Origin: Hanstruepera neustonica | GTDB lineage: Bacteria > Bacteroidota > Bacteroidia > Flavobacteriales > Flavobacteriaceae | Assembly: GCF_002895005.1 (NCBI RefSeq) | Contig: NZ_POWF01000001.1 | Span: 598,344-662,343 of the forward strand | Length of the DNA: 64,000 nucleotides | Direction of reading: 5' to 3' | Part shown: piece after piece, positions 1 through 7,922 of the stretch | Layout of the letters: each line of letters starts with the position of its first letter | How positions within the stretch are numbered: the stretch's first letter is position 1 | The notes under the pieces: generated by a model | The model's database searches: none | Told to the model about the DNA's origin: nothing | What the model saw: only the letters and a program-made list of their open reading frames with translations | Program-made: the position numbers and the translations under genes

Positions 1-467
1 TGTATTTGCTCTTTAAGTGGGAATTGTTGGGCGATATGATGATTAATGGGTATTACTTTATCATGAGTATTTACGGCTGGTATGTTTGGACACGAAAAGT
101 TGATGATACACATGTAACGCCCGTTTCTACAACCACCAAAAAAGAAAAAATTGGGAGTATTGGCATCTTTTTAGCAACATTATTATTTGTTTTCTTTGTC
201 TATCAAACCTTTGACAAATGGAACGGTTTGGAAGCCTATATTGACACATTAACAACGGCTATTTTCTTTGTAGGGATGTGGCTTATGGCCCGACGTAAAA
301 TTGAAAACTGGATATTCTGGATAATTGGTGATATCATTTCAGTACCTTTATATTTCTATAAAGGATTCACCTTTACAAGCCTTCAGTATTTAGGTTTTAC
401 AATTATTGCCATATTTGGATATTTAGCATGGAAGAAGCACTTAAACAACGAGATAGCGACTGCATAA
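1..467 (+). CDS. pnuC: PnuC-family vitamin transporter (5' partial)
   Basis: Inner-membrane transporter of the PnuC family, which moves nicotinamide riboside or, in some branches (PnuT), thiamine. The visible 150-odd residues hold several hydrophobic segments and the family pattern of a tryptophan and a Gly-Asp pair in the last third (FWIIGDIISVPLYFYKG). The reading frame is open to the left edge, so the true start lies outside the window; the TTG near base 6 is not convincing. It overlaps the next gene, a NadR-like kinase, by 40 bases, which suggests coupled translation and a transport-plus-phosphorylation unit. Nicotinamide riboside is the default substrate from the kinase partner; thiamine is possible because a TPP riboswitch and receptor lie 2.5 kb downstream. 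Confidence 0.85.
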   Translation, partial: YLLFKWELLGDMMINGYYFIMSIYGWYVWTRKVDDTHVTPVSTTTKKEKIGSIGIFLATLLFVFFVYQTFDKWNGLEAYIDTLTTAIFFVGMWLMARRKIENWIFWIIGDIISVPLYFYKGFTFTSLQYLGFTIIAIFGYLAWKKHLNNEIATA

Positions 468-985
468 AAATAGTCTTGTTTGGTCCAGAATCTACGGGTA
501 AAACGGTTCTAGCCAAAGCATTGGCAGGGCATTATCAAACACTTTGGGTGCCAGAATATTCCAGAATTTTGGCAGAAAAAAAGAAAATGAGTAATGAGTT
601 TCTAACGGAAGATGATGTCATGACCATTGCAAAAGGACAAATGGATTTAGAAAATGAGTTAACGCAACAAGTAAAAAATCTATTGATTTGCGATACCGAT
701 TTATTGGAGACAAAGGTTTACAGCGAGTCTTATTATAACGGCTATTGTCCAAAGTCACTGAACAAATATGCTGTTCAAAATTCATATAATCTGTATTTTT
801 TGACTAATATTGATGTGCCTTGGGAAACTGATGGTATTCGAGATAAGCCAAATGACAGACAAGAAATGTTTGAAGTGTTTCAGAGAACTTTAATAGACCA
901 CAAAAAACCATATGTTTTGCTCTCGGGAACTTTTCAAGATCGTTTAAAAACAGCTATCGAGCATATTGATAAATTATTGAAATAA
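428..985 (+). CDS. NadR-like P-loop ATPase / ribosylnicotinamide kinase-type protein
   Basis: Small P-loop protein (185 residues) like the C-terminal nicotinamide riboside kinase domain of NadR. Walker A is GPESTGKT at residues 19-26, and a Walker B-like segment CDTDLLETKVY sits near residue 95. It lacks the N-terminal adenylyltransferase domain of full NadR, so it would phosphorylate nicotinamide riboside to NMN but not make NAD itself. The start overlaps the end of the PnuC gene by 40 bases; phosphorylating the imported nucleoside would trap it in the cytosol. A different vitamin substrate cannot be excluded from sequence alone. Confidence 0.8.
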   Translation: MEEALKQRDSDCIKIVLFGPESTGKTVLAKALAGHYQTLWVPEYSRILAEKKKMSNEFLTEDDVMTIAKGQMDLENELTQQVKNLLICDTDLLETKVYSESYYNGYCPKSLNKYAVQNSYNLYFLTNIDVPWETDGIRDKPNDRQEMFEVFQRTLIDHKKPYVLLSGTFQDRLKTAIEHIDKLLK

Positions 986-991
986 TGACAT

Positions 992-2548
992 ATGAGTTTT
1001 TCTGATAAAGACAAAAAACAAATTGAAAATAAAGGACTGACAATTAATCAAGTCTACAATCAAATTGAAATATTTAAAACGGGATTACCCTTTTCAAATT
1101 TGGTTTCCGCTGCTACAATTGATCATGGAATTTTAAGATTGAACGATCATGAGATCAATCATTACATTGAATTATTTGAGCAAGAAAAAGACCATAAATC
1201 CATTCTAAAGTTTGTTCCAGCTTCTGGTGCAGCAACTCGGATGTTTAAGTTTCTATTTACTTTTTTGGAATCATACAGTGTCGAAACCGAGAGTATCAAT
1301 GCTTATATCAATCATAACGACAACAAGGATTTGTATATCTTTTTTGTAGGATTGGAAAAATTCCCGTTTTATTATGAAGTTAAGGATAAACTGAATAGTT
1401 TATATCCCAATTATGACGAATTAAGTGTCAGCCAACAATCGCAGTTGTTTGTAAAGGCCATGTTGGATCCTACTATGTTGGATTATGGTAATTATCCTAA
1501 AGGGTTGTTGCCATTTCATGAGTATAAAAACCGGATTATTTCAACGGCATTTGAAGAGCATTTGTTTGAATCGGCTTTATATTCATCCACTAATGCAAAA
1601 ACGAAATTGCATTTTACAATTTCCGAACAGCATAAAGATAAGTTTACTGAAGAATTTTCTCGAATTGAAAAAAAGGTTGAAACCAAAACCAATTCATTGT
1701 TTGATATTTCATTTTCTTATCAAAAAGAATCTACTGATACCATTGCTGTAACTCCAAAGGATAAGCCTTTTAGAAATGATGATGGAAGCTTGTTATTCAG
1801 GCCGTCTGGTCATGGTGCACTTATTGAAAATTTAAACGATTTAGATGCCGATATCATTTTTGTTAAAAACATTGACAACGTGGTGGTTTATAAGTACAAG
1901 GATGATGTGGCAAAATACAAAAAGTTACTCGCTGGAAAATTAATTGAAATACAAAATCAGACTTTTAAGTATTTAGAAAAACTGGATGAGGGAAATTTAA
2001 GTTTTGATGAAATTGTTGAAATAGCCGAGTTTTTAACAAACAAGATGAGTGTTAGGATTTCACCTGAATTTGAAAAGTATGCTGAAAAGTATCAAATTGA
2101 ATATTTAAAGGAAAAGCTAAACCGACCCATTCGTGTTTGTGGCATGGTCAAAAATGAAGGAGAACCTGGTGGAGGTCCTTTTTGGGTTAAAGATGAAAGT
2201 GCTAATATATCATTGCAAATTGTAGAAGCTGCCCAAATAAATAAAAAAAATAAACATCAAAAGGACATTCTTAATAACGCCACCCACTTTAATCCAGTTG
2301 ATTTAGTCTGTGGTGTTAGAAACTATAAAGGTCAAAAGTTTGATATTACCAAATATGTCGATCACAAAGCCGCTTTTATCACCAAAAAAACAACTATGGG
2401 TAAGGATTTAAAAGCTTTGGAGTTACCAGGATTATGGAATGGGAGCATGGCAAATTGGAACACCATTTTTGTTGAAGTACCCTTAATCACGTTTAATCCT
2501 GTGAAGACGGTTAACGATTTACTTAAAGCACCGCATCAAATAAAGTAA
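992..2548 (+). CDS. DUF4301 family protein
   Basis: Cytosolic protein of 518 residues that resembles the DUF4301 family, found mainly in Bacteroidota; function unknown. No signal peptide or membrane segment. Visible conserved blocks include a glycine-rich stretch near residue 75 (FVPASGAATRMFK), RPSGHGALIENLNDLDADI in the middle and GEPGGGPFWVKD near residue 390, which together look like a nucleotide-sugar or nucleotidyltransferase-like fold, but that is only an impression. It begins 6 bases after the kinase gene and ends 1 base before arfB, so it is probably in the same transcript. Confidence 0.75.
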   Translation: MSFSDKDKKQIENKGLTINQVYNQIEIFKTGLPFSNLVSAATIDHGILRLNDHEINHYIELFEQEKDHKSILKFVPASGAATRMFKFLFTFLESYSVETESINAYINHNDNKDLYIFFVGLEKFPFYYEVKDKLNSLYPNYDELSVSQQSQLFVKAMLDPTMLDYGNYPKGLLPFHEYKNRIISTAFEEHLFESALYSSTNAKTKLHFTISEQHKDKFTEEFSRIEKKVETKTNSLFDISFSYQKESTDTIAVTPKDKPFRNDDGSLLFRPSGHGALIENLNDLDADIIFVKNIDNVVVYKYKDDVAKYKKLLAGKLIEIQNQTFKYLEKLDEGNLSFDEIVEIAEFLTNKMSVRISPEFEKYAEKYQIEYLKEKLNRPIRVCGMVKNEGEPGGGPFWVKDESANISLQIVEAAQINKKNKHQKDILNNATHFNPVDLVCGVRNYKGQKFDITKYVDHKAAFITKKTTMGKDLKALELPGLWNGSMANWNTIFVEVPLITFNPVKTVNDLLKAPHQIK

Positions 2549-2549
2549 C

Positions 2550-2957
2550 ATGTTTGATGAATCCCTGCTTTTATCTGAATTGGAATTCAAAGCTGTTCGA
2601 AGTTCTGGGGCTGGTGGTCAGCATGTCAATAAAGTATCGTCAAAAGTGGTTTTGAGTTTTGATTTAATAAATTCCCAGGTTTTTAAAGATGAACAAAAGG
2701 AACGGCTATTAACTAATTTGAAAAACCGATTGACCAGCAATGGCATTTTGATTTTGCAAAGTGATGAAAGCCGAAGCCAGCATAAAAACAAAGAGACGGT
2801 CATTAAAAGATTCGTAGAAATCATCAATGGTGGACTAAAAGTTGCTAAAAAACGAAAAAAAACGGCAGTTCCTAAAGCTGTGAAATTAAAACGTTTATCC
2901 AAAAAGCGACAACAATCAGACAAAAAAGCCAACAGAAAACCACCGGAGCTTCCATAA
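2550..2957 (+). CDS. arfB: Alternative ribosome-rescue peptidyl-tRNA hydrolase ArfB
   Basis: Release-factor-like protein of 135 residues that hydrolyses peptidyl-tRNA on ribosomes stalled without a stop codon. The catalytic GGQ motif is at residues 22-24 within SSGAGGQHVNKVSSKV. The C-terminal 30 residues are very basic (KKRKK, KLKRLSKKRQQ), matching the family's unstructured tail that enters the empty mRNA channel. Codon-recognition domains of true release factors are absent, as expected. The start is 1 base after the DUF4301 stop; the four genes from pnuC look like one operon. The next gene has its own promoter and riboswitch. Confidence 0.92.
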   Translation: MFDESLLLSELEFKAVRSSGAGGQHVNKVSSKVVLSFDLINSQVFKDEQKERLLTNLKNRLTSNGILILQSDESRSQHKNKETVIKRFVEIINGGLKVAKKRKKTAVPKAVKLKRLSKKRQQSDKKANRKPPELP

Positions 2958-2997
2958 AATATGAAGTTAATTTTATGGATAATCATTAATTGTTAGC

Positions 2998-3005
2998 TAC
3001 CTTTG
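2998..3005 (+). promoter_or_regulatory. Bacteroidota -7 promoter element before TPP leader
   Basis: TACCTTTG matches the TAnnTTTG -7 consensus and lies 8 bases ahead of the TPP riboswitch, so transcription would begin almost exactly at the aptamer. I do not see a good TTTG -33 box at the right distance, so support is from position and -7 match only. Confidence 0.45.
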
Positions 3006-3012
3006 TGGCGTT

Positions 3013-3092
3013 CTCAAAAAAGGGGTGCCAAATTACGGCTGAGATCATACCCAATGAACCTAGAACAGGTAATGCTGTTTAGGGACTGTGAA
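3013..3092 (+). promoter_or_regulatory. TPP (thiamine pyrophosphate) riboswitch
   Basis: The thi-box core is plainly visible: GGGGTGCC at 3022-3029, then GGCTGAGATCATACCC, then GAACCTAGAACAGGTAATGC, closing with AGGGA at 3081-3085. These are the conserved pyrimidine-sensor and pyrophosphate-sensor segments in the right order and spacing. The outer P1 stem is weak, so the ends are approximate. It lies about 100 bases upstream of the TonB-dependent receptor start, which it is expected to repress when TPP is plentiful. No obvious terminator hairpin follows, so control may act on translation initiation. Confidence 0.92.
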
Positions 3093-3192
3093 TATTAAAA
3101 CTGTATCCGGAACTGTTTAGATATTCCATTTAAAATCAATTATTAAACAAGAATAATGACCTCTTTTTATTCGGCAAAAATTATTTTATCGA

Positions 3193-5406
3193 ATGAAAAA
3201 TTTATTCACATTTTTAGCACTAATTGTAGTGTCTACAAGTGCGTTTTCACAGGAAGAACCAGTTGTTCAACCTAAAGACTCCACTGAACTGGAAGTGTTA
3301 AATGAAGTTATGGTAAGCGCTGTGCGTGTCAAAGCAACATCTCCCATTACTCATTCCAACCTCACAAAAGAAGAGATTGCCGAACGTAATTTAGGGCAGG
3401 ATATACCCATTCTGTTAAATTATTTACCTTCGGTGGTCACAACTTCTGATGCAGGCGCAGGTGTTGGTTATACAGGTATTCGCGTACGTGGTATCAATGC
3501 ACAATCAACAAATGTCACCATCAACGGAATTCCTTATAATGATGCTGAATCATTAGGAACTTTTTGGGTAAATTTAGGGGATTTTGCTTCATCAGTTGAA
3601 AGCTTACAGTTACAACGAGGCGTTGGAACATCATCAAATGGATCTGGAGCTTTTGGTGCCAGTATCAATGTATTGACTGATGCGATTTCTGAAAATTCCT
3701 ATGCCGAATTTGCTAATTCCTTTGGTAGTTTTAATACCAGAAAGCATACTCTAAAATTTAGTACGGGTTTGCTTAAAGACCATTTTGAAGTAGCTGGAAG
3801 ACTATCGGCAATTAAATCAGATGGTTATATCGATCGTGCTGAATCCGATTTAAAATCTTATTTCCTTCAAGGCTCTTATGTTGATGATAACCGTGTTATA
3901 AAGGCCATCACCTTTGCTGGTAAGGAAAGAACGTATCAATCATGGAATGGCCTGGAAGATTTAGAAAAGTTGGAAAACGATAGAACCTATAATACAGCTG
4001 GCGAGTATACTGATGCAAGCGGTAATATTCAGTTCTATGAAAATGAAGTAGATAATTACCAGCAAGACCATTATCAATTACACTGGAATGAGCGCTATAA
4101 CAATTATTGGTCTACAAACTTGGCACTGAACTATACCTATGGGCGAGGCTATTTTGAGCAATTTAGGGAAGATGAAAGTTTGGCTAGTTATGGTTTAGAA
4201 GATGTTGTAGTTGGAAATGAAACAGTTTCTGAAACCGATTTGGTACGCAGACGTTGGTTGGATAATGACTTTTATGTTATTAACGCCAATGCAAACTTTC
4301 AAAAGGATCAGATAGATGCCATTTTTGGAGGATCCTATAGCTTTTATGATGGTGACCACTTTGGTGAGATTATATGGGCACAATTTGCCAGTAATAGTAT
4401 GAATACCGATAGATACTACAATGGTAACGGCAAGAAAACGGATATTAATTTTTTTGGAAAGGGCAATTATAGACTCAATGATAAAATAAGCCTTTTTGCC
4501 GATTTGCAATTACGATTGGTAGATTACAAAACTACCGGACTCACCTCGGATAGAATACCGTTATTGGTTGATGAAAATTATACATTTTTTAATCCAAAAG
4601 CGGGTATCACTTATACGATAAACGCTAGTAGTAGCTTGTACTTTTCTTATGCTAGAGCGAACAGAGAACCTAATAGGGATGACTTCGAAAACAATGCGAC
4701 TGTAAAACCGGAACAGTTAAATGATTTTGAATTGGGTTGGCGTCTAAAAAAGGATAAGTTCAGATTGAATGCCAATACTTACTTTATGTTATACAACGAG
4801 CAGTTAGTGTTAACTGGAAATATCGATAATGTGGGTAATCCTATCCGAACTAATAGTGGCGAAAGTTATAGATTGGGACTCGAATTGGATGCCGCTATTC
4901 AACTGGGAAACAAATTTGCCATTCAGCCTAATCTGACGATTAGCACTAATAAAAATAAGGAAATGATCACATCAATTGATGGTGAATTGGTGAATTTGGG
5001 CAAAACAGATATTTCTTTTTCACCTAATCTGATAGTCGGAAATGCTGTGGTTTTTCAACCGATTTCAAATTTACAAATGAGTTTGTTAAGTAAGTATGTT
5101 GGTGAGCAATACATGAGTAATACGGAAGCTGAAGCCTCGATATTAGACAGTTATTTTGTAAACGATTTTAGTATCAACTACGAGTTGTCATTTCAACAAA
5201 ATGAAGGAAAGAAACCGTTTTTGGATGCTATTGTGTTTTCAGGATTGGTGAATAATATCTTTAACGAGAAATATGAATCCAATGGCTATTATTATACCTA
5301 TGATGACACGTGGTCTAATCCGCCAGAAGTAACCACCATCGAAGGCGCTGGTTTTTACCCACAGGCAACAACCAATTTCTTGTTGGGAATGACTTTGAAG
5401 TTTTAA
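3193..5406 (+). CDS. TonB-dependent outer-membrane receptor, probably for thiamine
   Basis: Outer-membrane receptor of 737 residues. Signal peptide at residues 1-19 (cut after AFS), a plug domain from about residue 35 to 160 with the GIRVRGINAQSTNVTINGIPYND block, then a 22-strand type barrel ending in a terminal phenylalanine (LLGMTLKF), the usual barrel assembly signal. The extra N-terminal carboxypeptidase-like domain of SusC proteins is absent, and no SusD partner is next to it, so this is a classical small-molecule receptor. The TPP riboswitch in its leader points to thiamine or a thiamine precursor as substrate; that is inference from regulation, not from the protein itself. Confidence 0.92.
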   Translation: MKNLFTFLALIVVSTSAFSQEEPVVQPKDSTELEVLNEVMVSAVRVKATSPITHSNLTKEEIAERNLGQDIPILLNYLPSVVTTSDAGAGVGYTGIRVRGINAQSTNVTINGIPYNDAESLGTFWVNLGDFASSVESLQLQRGVGTSSNGSGAFGASINVLTDAISENSYAEFANSFGSFNTRKHTLKFSTGLLKDHFEVAGRLSAIKSDGYIDRAESDLKSYFLQGSYVDDNRVIKAITFAGKERTYQSWNGLEDLEKLENDRTYNTAGEYTDASGNIQFYENEVDNYQQDHYQLHWNERYNNYWSTNLALNYTYGRGYFEQFREDESLASYGLEDVVVGNETVSETDLVRRRWLDNDFYVINANANFQKDQIDAIFGGSYSFYDGDHFGEIIWAQFASNSMNTDRYYNGNGKKTDINFFGKGNYRLNDKISLFADLQLRLVDYKTTGLTSDRIPLLVDENYTFFNPKAGITYTINASSSLYFSYARANREPNRDDFENNATVKPEQLNDFELGWRLKKDKFRLNANTYFMLYNEQLVLTGNIDNVGNPIRTNSGESYRLGLELDAAIQLGNKFAIQPNLTISTNKNKEMITSIDGELVNLGKTDISFSPNLIVGNAVVFQPISNLQMSLLSKYVGEQYMSNTEAEASILDSYFVNDFSINYELSFQQNEGKKPFLDAIVFSGLVNNIFNEKYESNGYYYTYDDTWSNPPEVTTIEGAGFYPQATTNFLLGMTLKF

Positions 5407-5410
5407 ACAA

Positions 5411-5444
5411 CAAAAAAGCGACCTCACTTGGTCGCTTTTTTTTT
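5411..5444. terminator. Bidirectional intrinsic terminator
   Basis: Stem AAAAAAGCGACC / GGTCGCTTTTTT with a short loop, A-run on one side and T-run on the other. It sits between the convergent TonB receptor and the minus-strand lipoprotein and can serve both; its 3' edge touches the lipoprotein stop codon. Confidence 0.9.
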
Positions 5445-5901
5445 AGTTATTCCAAACCCGGATTATATCCCCAGTTTTTTCAACAAAATAGCGTTTTAAA
5501 CCATAAATTCCAGTAGTCCCTTCTTGTGGTTGCCCTGTTAAAATATCGTATGTTTTAGAATCGTCACAATCACAAGTGGCCAAAACACCTTCAACCGTCA
5601 AAGTTGAACAATTACGTAGAGCGTGATTAGGGTCGGTTAATTCAAAAGCACTAAAATTATTGTTCCCAGCGTTATATACAACCACACCATTTACACCATA
5701 ATTGGAAGGTGTAATATAGTGGTTGCCAGCAAAACGAAGATCGGAATATTGTGGTAATGATAGATTAATAAGTTCACCAGTATCAAAAGCAATATCTGGG
5801 ATGTATTGATTGTTTTGTATAATATTATCATCATTTTTATTACATGACGATAGTGTCAAACAAAGAATTAACACCAAAGCAATTTTTTTCATAGTATTCA
5901 A
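5443..5901 (-). CDS. Lipoprotein with a degenerate Rieske-like domain
   Basis: Predicted lipoprotein of 152 residues (lipobox LSSC, Cys20, followed by NKNDD, an acidic patch like flavobacterial surface-export signals). The rest follows the layout of a Rieske domain: a VVVYNAG strand, a Cys-containing first loop (NCSTL), a second loop ATCDCDDSKTYDILTG and a closing YFVEKTGDIIRVW strand. The cluster-ligand histidines expected in the two loops (CxH and CxxH) are not there, so a 2Fe-2S Rieske cluster is unlikely. Start at 5901 (MNTMKK) or 5892 (MKK) cannot be separated. Monocistronic, facing the TonB receptor across a shared terminator. The function is unknown. Confidence 0.7.
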   Translation of the reverse strand: MNTMKKIALVLILCLTLSSCNKNDDNIIQNNQYIPDIAFDTGELINLSLPQYSDLRFAGNHYITPSNYGVNGVVVYNAGNNNFSAFELTDPNHALRNCSTLTVEGVLATCDCDDSKTYDILTGQPQEGTTGIYGLKRYFVEKTGDIIRVWNN

Positions 5902-6007
5902 TTTTCGGTTGCAATTTACGACAAAAAGCGTTCAGCTTTAAATATTTTGTATATTTGTCATGTTATCTCGTGTAAGCGGGATTTTTTTATTATAAAACGA
6001 TGAAGTT

Positions 6008-6481
6008 ATGAGTAAAGTATCTTATTACACAGCAGAAGGGTTAAAAAAACTACGAGACGAGTTAAAACAATTAAAAGATATAGAGCGCCCACGCGCATCG
6101 CAAGCTATTGCCGAAGCGCGAGATAAGGGTGATTTAAGTGAAAATGCCGAATATGATGCTGCTAAAGAAGCACAAGGTCTTTTGGAAATGAAAATTTCTA
6201 AATTGGAAGAAACCTTGGCTGGTGCTAGATTGATTGATGAATCACAATTGGACACTTCCAAAGTGTTGGTATTATCAACAGTTAAAATTAAAAACCAAAC
6301 CAATGGAATGGAAATGACCTACACGCTAGTTGCCGATGGTGAAGCTGATTTAGCTTCTGGAAAGATTTCTGTCAATTCACCTATTGGAAAAGGCTTGTTA
6401 GGGAAATCGGTTGGTGAAGTTGCCGAGGTCAAAGTGCCAAACGGCGTCATGAAATTTGACATCCTGGAAATCTCCAGATAA
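6008..6481 (+). CDS. greA: Transcription elongation factor GreA
   Basis: GreA (157 residues) binds the RNA polymerase secondary channel and stimulates cleavage of backtracked RNA. The N-terminal coiled coil carries the family signature with acidic tip GDLSENAEYDAAKE at about residues 39-52; the C-terminal FKBP-like domain ends with SPIGKGLLGKSVGEVAEV. Length and both domains are complete. A -7 element TATATTTG lies at 5950-5957. The gene is monocistronic and followed by two tandem hairpins. Confidence 0.96.
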   Translation: MSKVSYYTAEGLKKLRDELKQLKDIERPRASQAIAEARDKGDLSENAEYDAAKEAQGLLEMKISKLEETLAGARLIDESQLDTSKVLVLSTVKIKNQTNGMEMTYTLVADGEADLASGKISVNSPIGKGLLGKSVGEVAEVKVPNGVMKFDILEISR

Positions 6482-6482
6482 A

Positions 6483-6507
6483 ATTCCTGCAAAAGCAGGA
6501 ATCTTTT
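6483..6507 (+). terminator. Short hairpin, possible terminator (ATTCCTGC family)
   Basis: Perfect inverted repeat ATTCCTGC / GCAGGAAT with a 4-base loop, directly after the greA stop and followed by CTTTTA. The same half-sites bound the composite repeat after leuS and recur before the HIT gene, so this is both a terminator candidate and a member of a repeat family. Confidence 0.6.
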
Positions 6508-6513
6508 ATAGTT

Positions 6514-6550
6514 AAAAAACGATATGGTAAACTAGCATATCGTTTTTTGT
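6514..6550. terminator. Second intrinsic terminator after greA
   Basis: A 12-base stem AAAAAACGATAT / ATATCGTTTTTT with an 11-base loop, followed by further T residues. Tandem to the preceding hairpin. Confidence 0.75.
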
Positions 6551-6674
6551 TTTTATGGAAAACCTTAAAGACATCGTGTTTTTCATCGAAAATATACAAA
6601 TACTTGCATGTACGTATTTTACTAAAGGAAATAAATGGGTATATTTGAGATACTAGCAACTTAATTGCTTTGTT

Positions 6675-7109
6675 ATGAAAAAGCTTACAATCATATTGGC
6701 ATTGATTATTGTTGCCTGTAGTTCAGATGATAATAATGTTGTGCCACAGGGAAATAACGAACCTCAAGAAGATACCTTGATTGGGACTTGGAAATTAATT
6801 GCGTTAAACATACCTATTCAAAGTACAGGTGAAACCCAATGGCAATCTGTACCAGATTGGTATAGTCATTCTTATTCATTTAATGCTGATTTTACGGTAA
6901 CACGAACGGGTTATGACTGTGAAGGTACTTATGAAAATGATCCTGCTAATTATTTAGTAAGAACCTTTGACTGTCCTGGATTTCAAAATCCAGATGTTCA
7001 AGAATTTAATATATCTTTTGATAATCATAATTTAATATTAAGACCTCCAGGCAGTTGTGATGAATCAGGTGCTTGCGCTTCTAAATATGAGAAAGTAATA
7101 ATGAATTAA
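6675..7109 (+). CDS. Lipocalin-like lipoprotein
   Basis: Small lipoprotein (144 residues): signal peptide with lipobox IVAC, Cys16, followed by SSDDNN, which resembles the flavobacterial lipoprotein export signal for the cell surface. After a linker comes LIGTWKLIALN, the opening strand typical of lipocalin-like domains of Bacteroidota, and a C-terminal strand FDNHNLILRPPG. Four cysteines in the mature part (DCEG, DCPG, SCDESGACAS) could form disulfides. Ligand unknown. It stands alone between terminators. Confidence 0.7.
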   Translation: MKKLTIILALIIVACSSDDNNVVPQGNNEPQEDTLIGTWKLIALNIPIQSTGETQWQSVPDWYSHSYSFNADFTVTRTGYDCEGTYENDPANYLVRTFDCPGFQNPDVQEFNISFDNHNLILRPPGSCDESGACASKYEKVIMN

Positions 7110-7133
7110 ACCTTAATAATATTTATTTTTTAT

Positions 7134-7163
7134 AAAGATTCCTGTGATGCAGGAATCTTTTTA
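7134..7163 (+). terminator. Intrinsic terminator (ATTCCTG family)
   Basis: Eleven-base stem AAAGATTCCTG / CAGGAATCTTT with a 5-base loop and T-run. Lies after the lipocalin-like lipoprotein gene. Shares the ATTCCTG/CAGGAAT half-sites with the hairpin after greA and the repeat after leuS. Confidence 0.8.
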
Positions 7164-7184
7164 TATTTACAGAAACCTTACAGT

Positions 7185-7574
7185 ATGGCATCTATCTTCA
7201 CAAAAATTATTAGCGGCGAAATCCCATGTTATAAAATAGCGGAAACCGACAAGTTTTTTGCTTTTTTAGATATTAATCCCAATGCTAAAGGCCATACGTT
7301 GTGTATCCCAAAACAAGAAGTTGATAAGTTGTTTGATTTAGATGATGATACCTATTTGGAATTGATGGCTTTTTCAAAATTAGTGGCTCGCGCCATTGCC
7401 AAGGCTGTCCCTTGTAAACGAGTGGGCATGACCGTTATAGGATTGGAAGTACCTCATGCACACGTGCATTTAATTCCACTAAACTCTATGGAAGATGCAC
7501 GCTTTATTAGTAAACAAAAACTATCTGATGAGGATTTCAAAGAAATTGCATCTGCAATACGAGCCCAATTATAA
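7185..7574 (+). CDS. HIT family nucleotide hydrolase
   Basis: Histidine-triad protein of 129 residues, a cytosolic nucleoside phosphoramidase or dinucleotide hydrolase. The triad HAHVHLIP is at residues 91-98 (His91, His93, His95), and the N-terminal IFTKIISGEIPCYKI block is typical of bacterial Hint-like proteins. It is often found next to greA in Bacteroidota, as here. Its last 6 bases overlap the end of the convergent minus-strand gene. Confidence 0.93.
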   Translation: MASIFTKIISGEIPCYKIAETDKFFAFLDINPNAKGHTLCIPKQEVDKLFDLDDDTYLELMAFSKLVARAIAKAVPCKRVGMTVIGLEVPHAHVHLIPLNSMEDARFISKQKLSDEDFKEIASAIRAQL

Positions 7575-7922
7575 ATGATCCTTTAAAAGGAATAAAGCAA
7601 CTCCTGCAATAATTAAGGCAATAGCAATGCCTATCAATATCCAAGCCTTTTTATTTAATTTAAATGATGCTTTTTTAGGGACAAAAGCCCGTTGGTGATA
7701 TTTAAAGACGCGCTCAATATCGTCAGTCCAACTAATTGGGTAAATGGTGGTATTACAAGTTTTACAAGAGAGCACATGACTGGTTTCCGTTGTGAGGGAT
7801 TTGTAAAAATGGGTTTCAATAAATTTTTGCTTGAACGTCAAACGTAATCCGTCATTACTGTAACATTCCGGGCAGTTATTTTTTAGTGCAACTTCTTTGA
7901 TGGTGATAAAACTTTCTTTCAT
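7569..7922 (-). CDS. Zinc-ribbon single-pass membrane protein
   Basis: Unassigned protein of 117 residues. Two CxxC pairs (CPEC near residue 18 and CKTC near residue 53) suggest a zinc ribbon; a single hydrophobic helix (WILIGIAIALIIAGVALFLL) lies at the very C-terminus, making it a tail-anchored protein with the ribbon facing the cytosol. Its ATG overlaps the stop of the upstream sensor kinase (ATGA), which implies translational coupling and a shared job. No known function. Confidence 0.7.
   Translation of the reverse strand: MKESFITIKEVALKNNCPECYSNDGLRLTFKQKFIETHFYKSLTTETSHVLSCKTCNTTIYPISWTDDIERVFKYHQRAFVPKKASFKLNKKAWILIGIAIALIIAGVALFLLKDHL

Noticed and set aside
6447-6659. Minus-strand frame over the greA terminators
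   Set aside because: It is antisense to two hairpins and has no protein-like composition.
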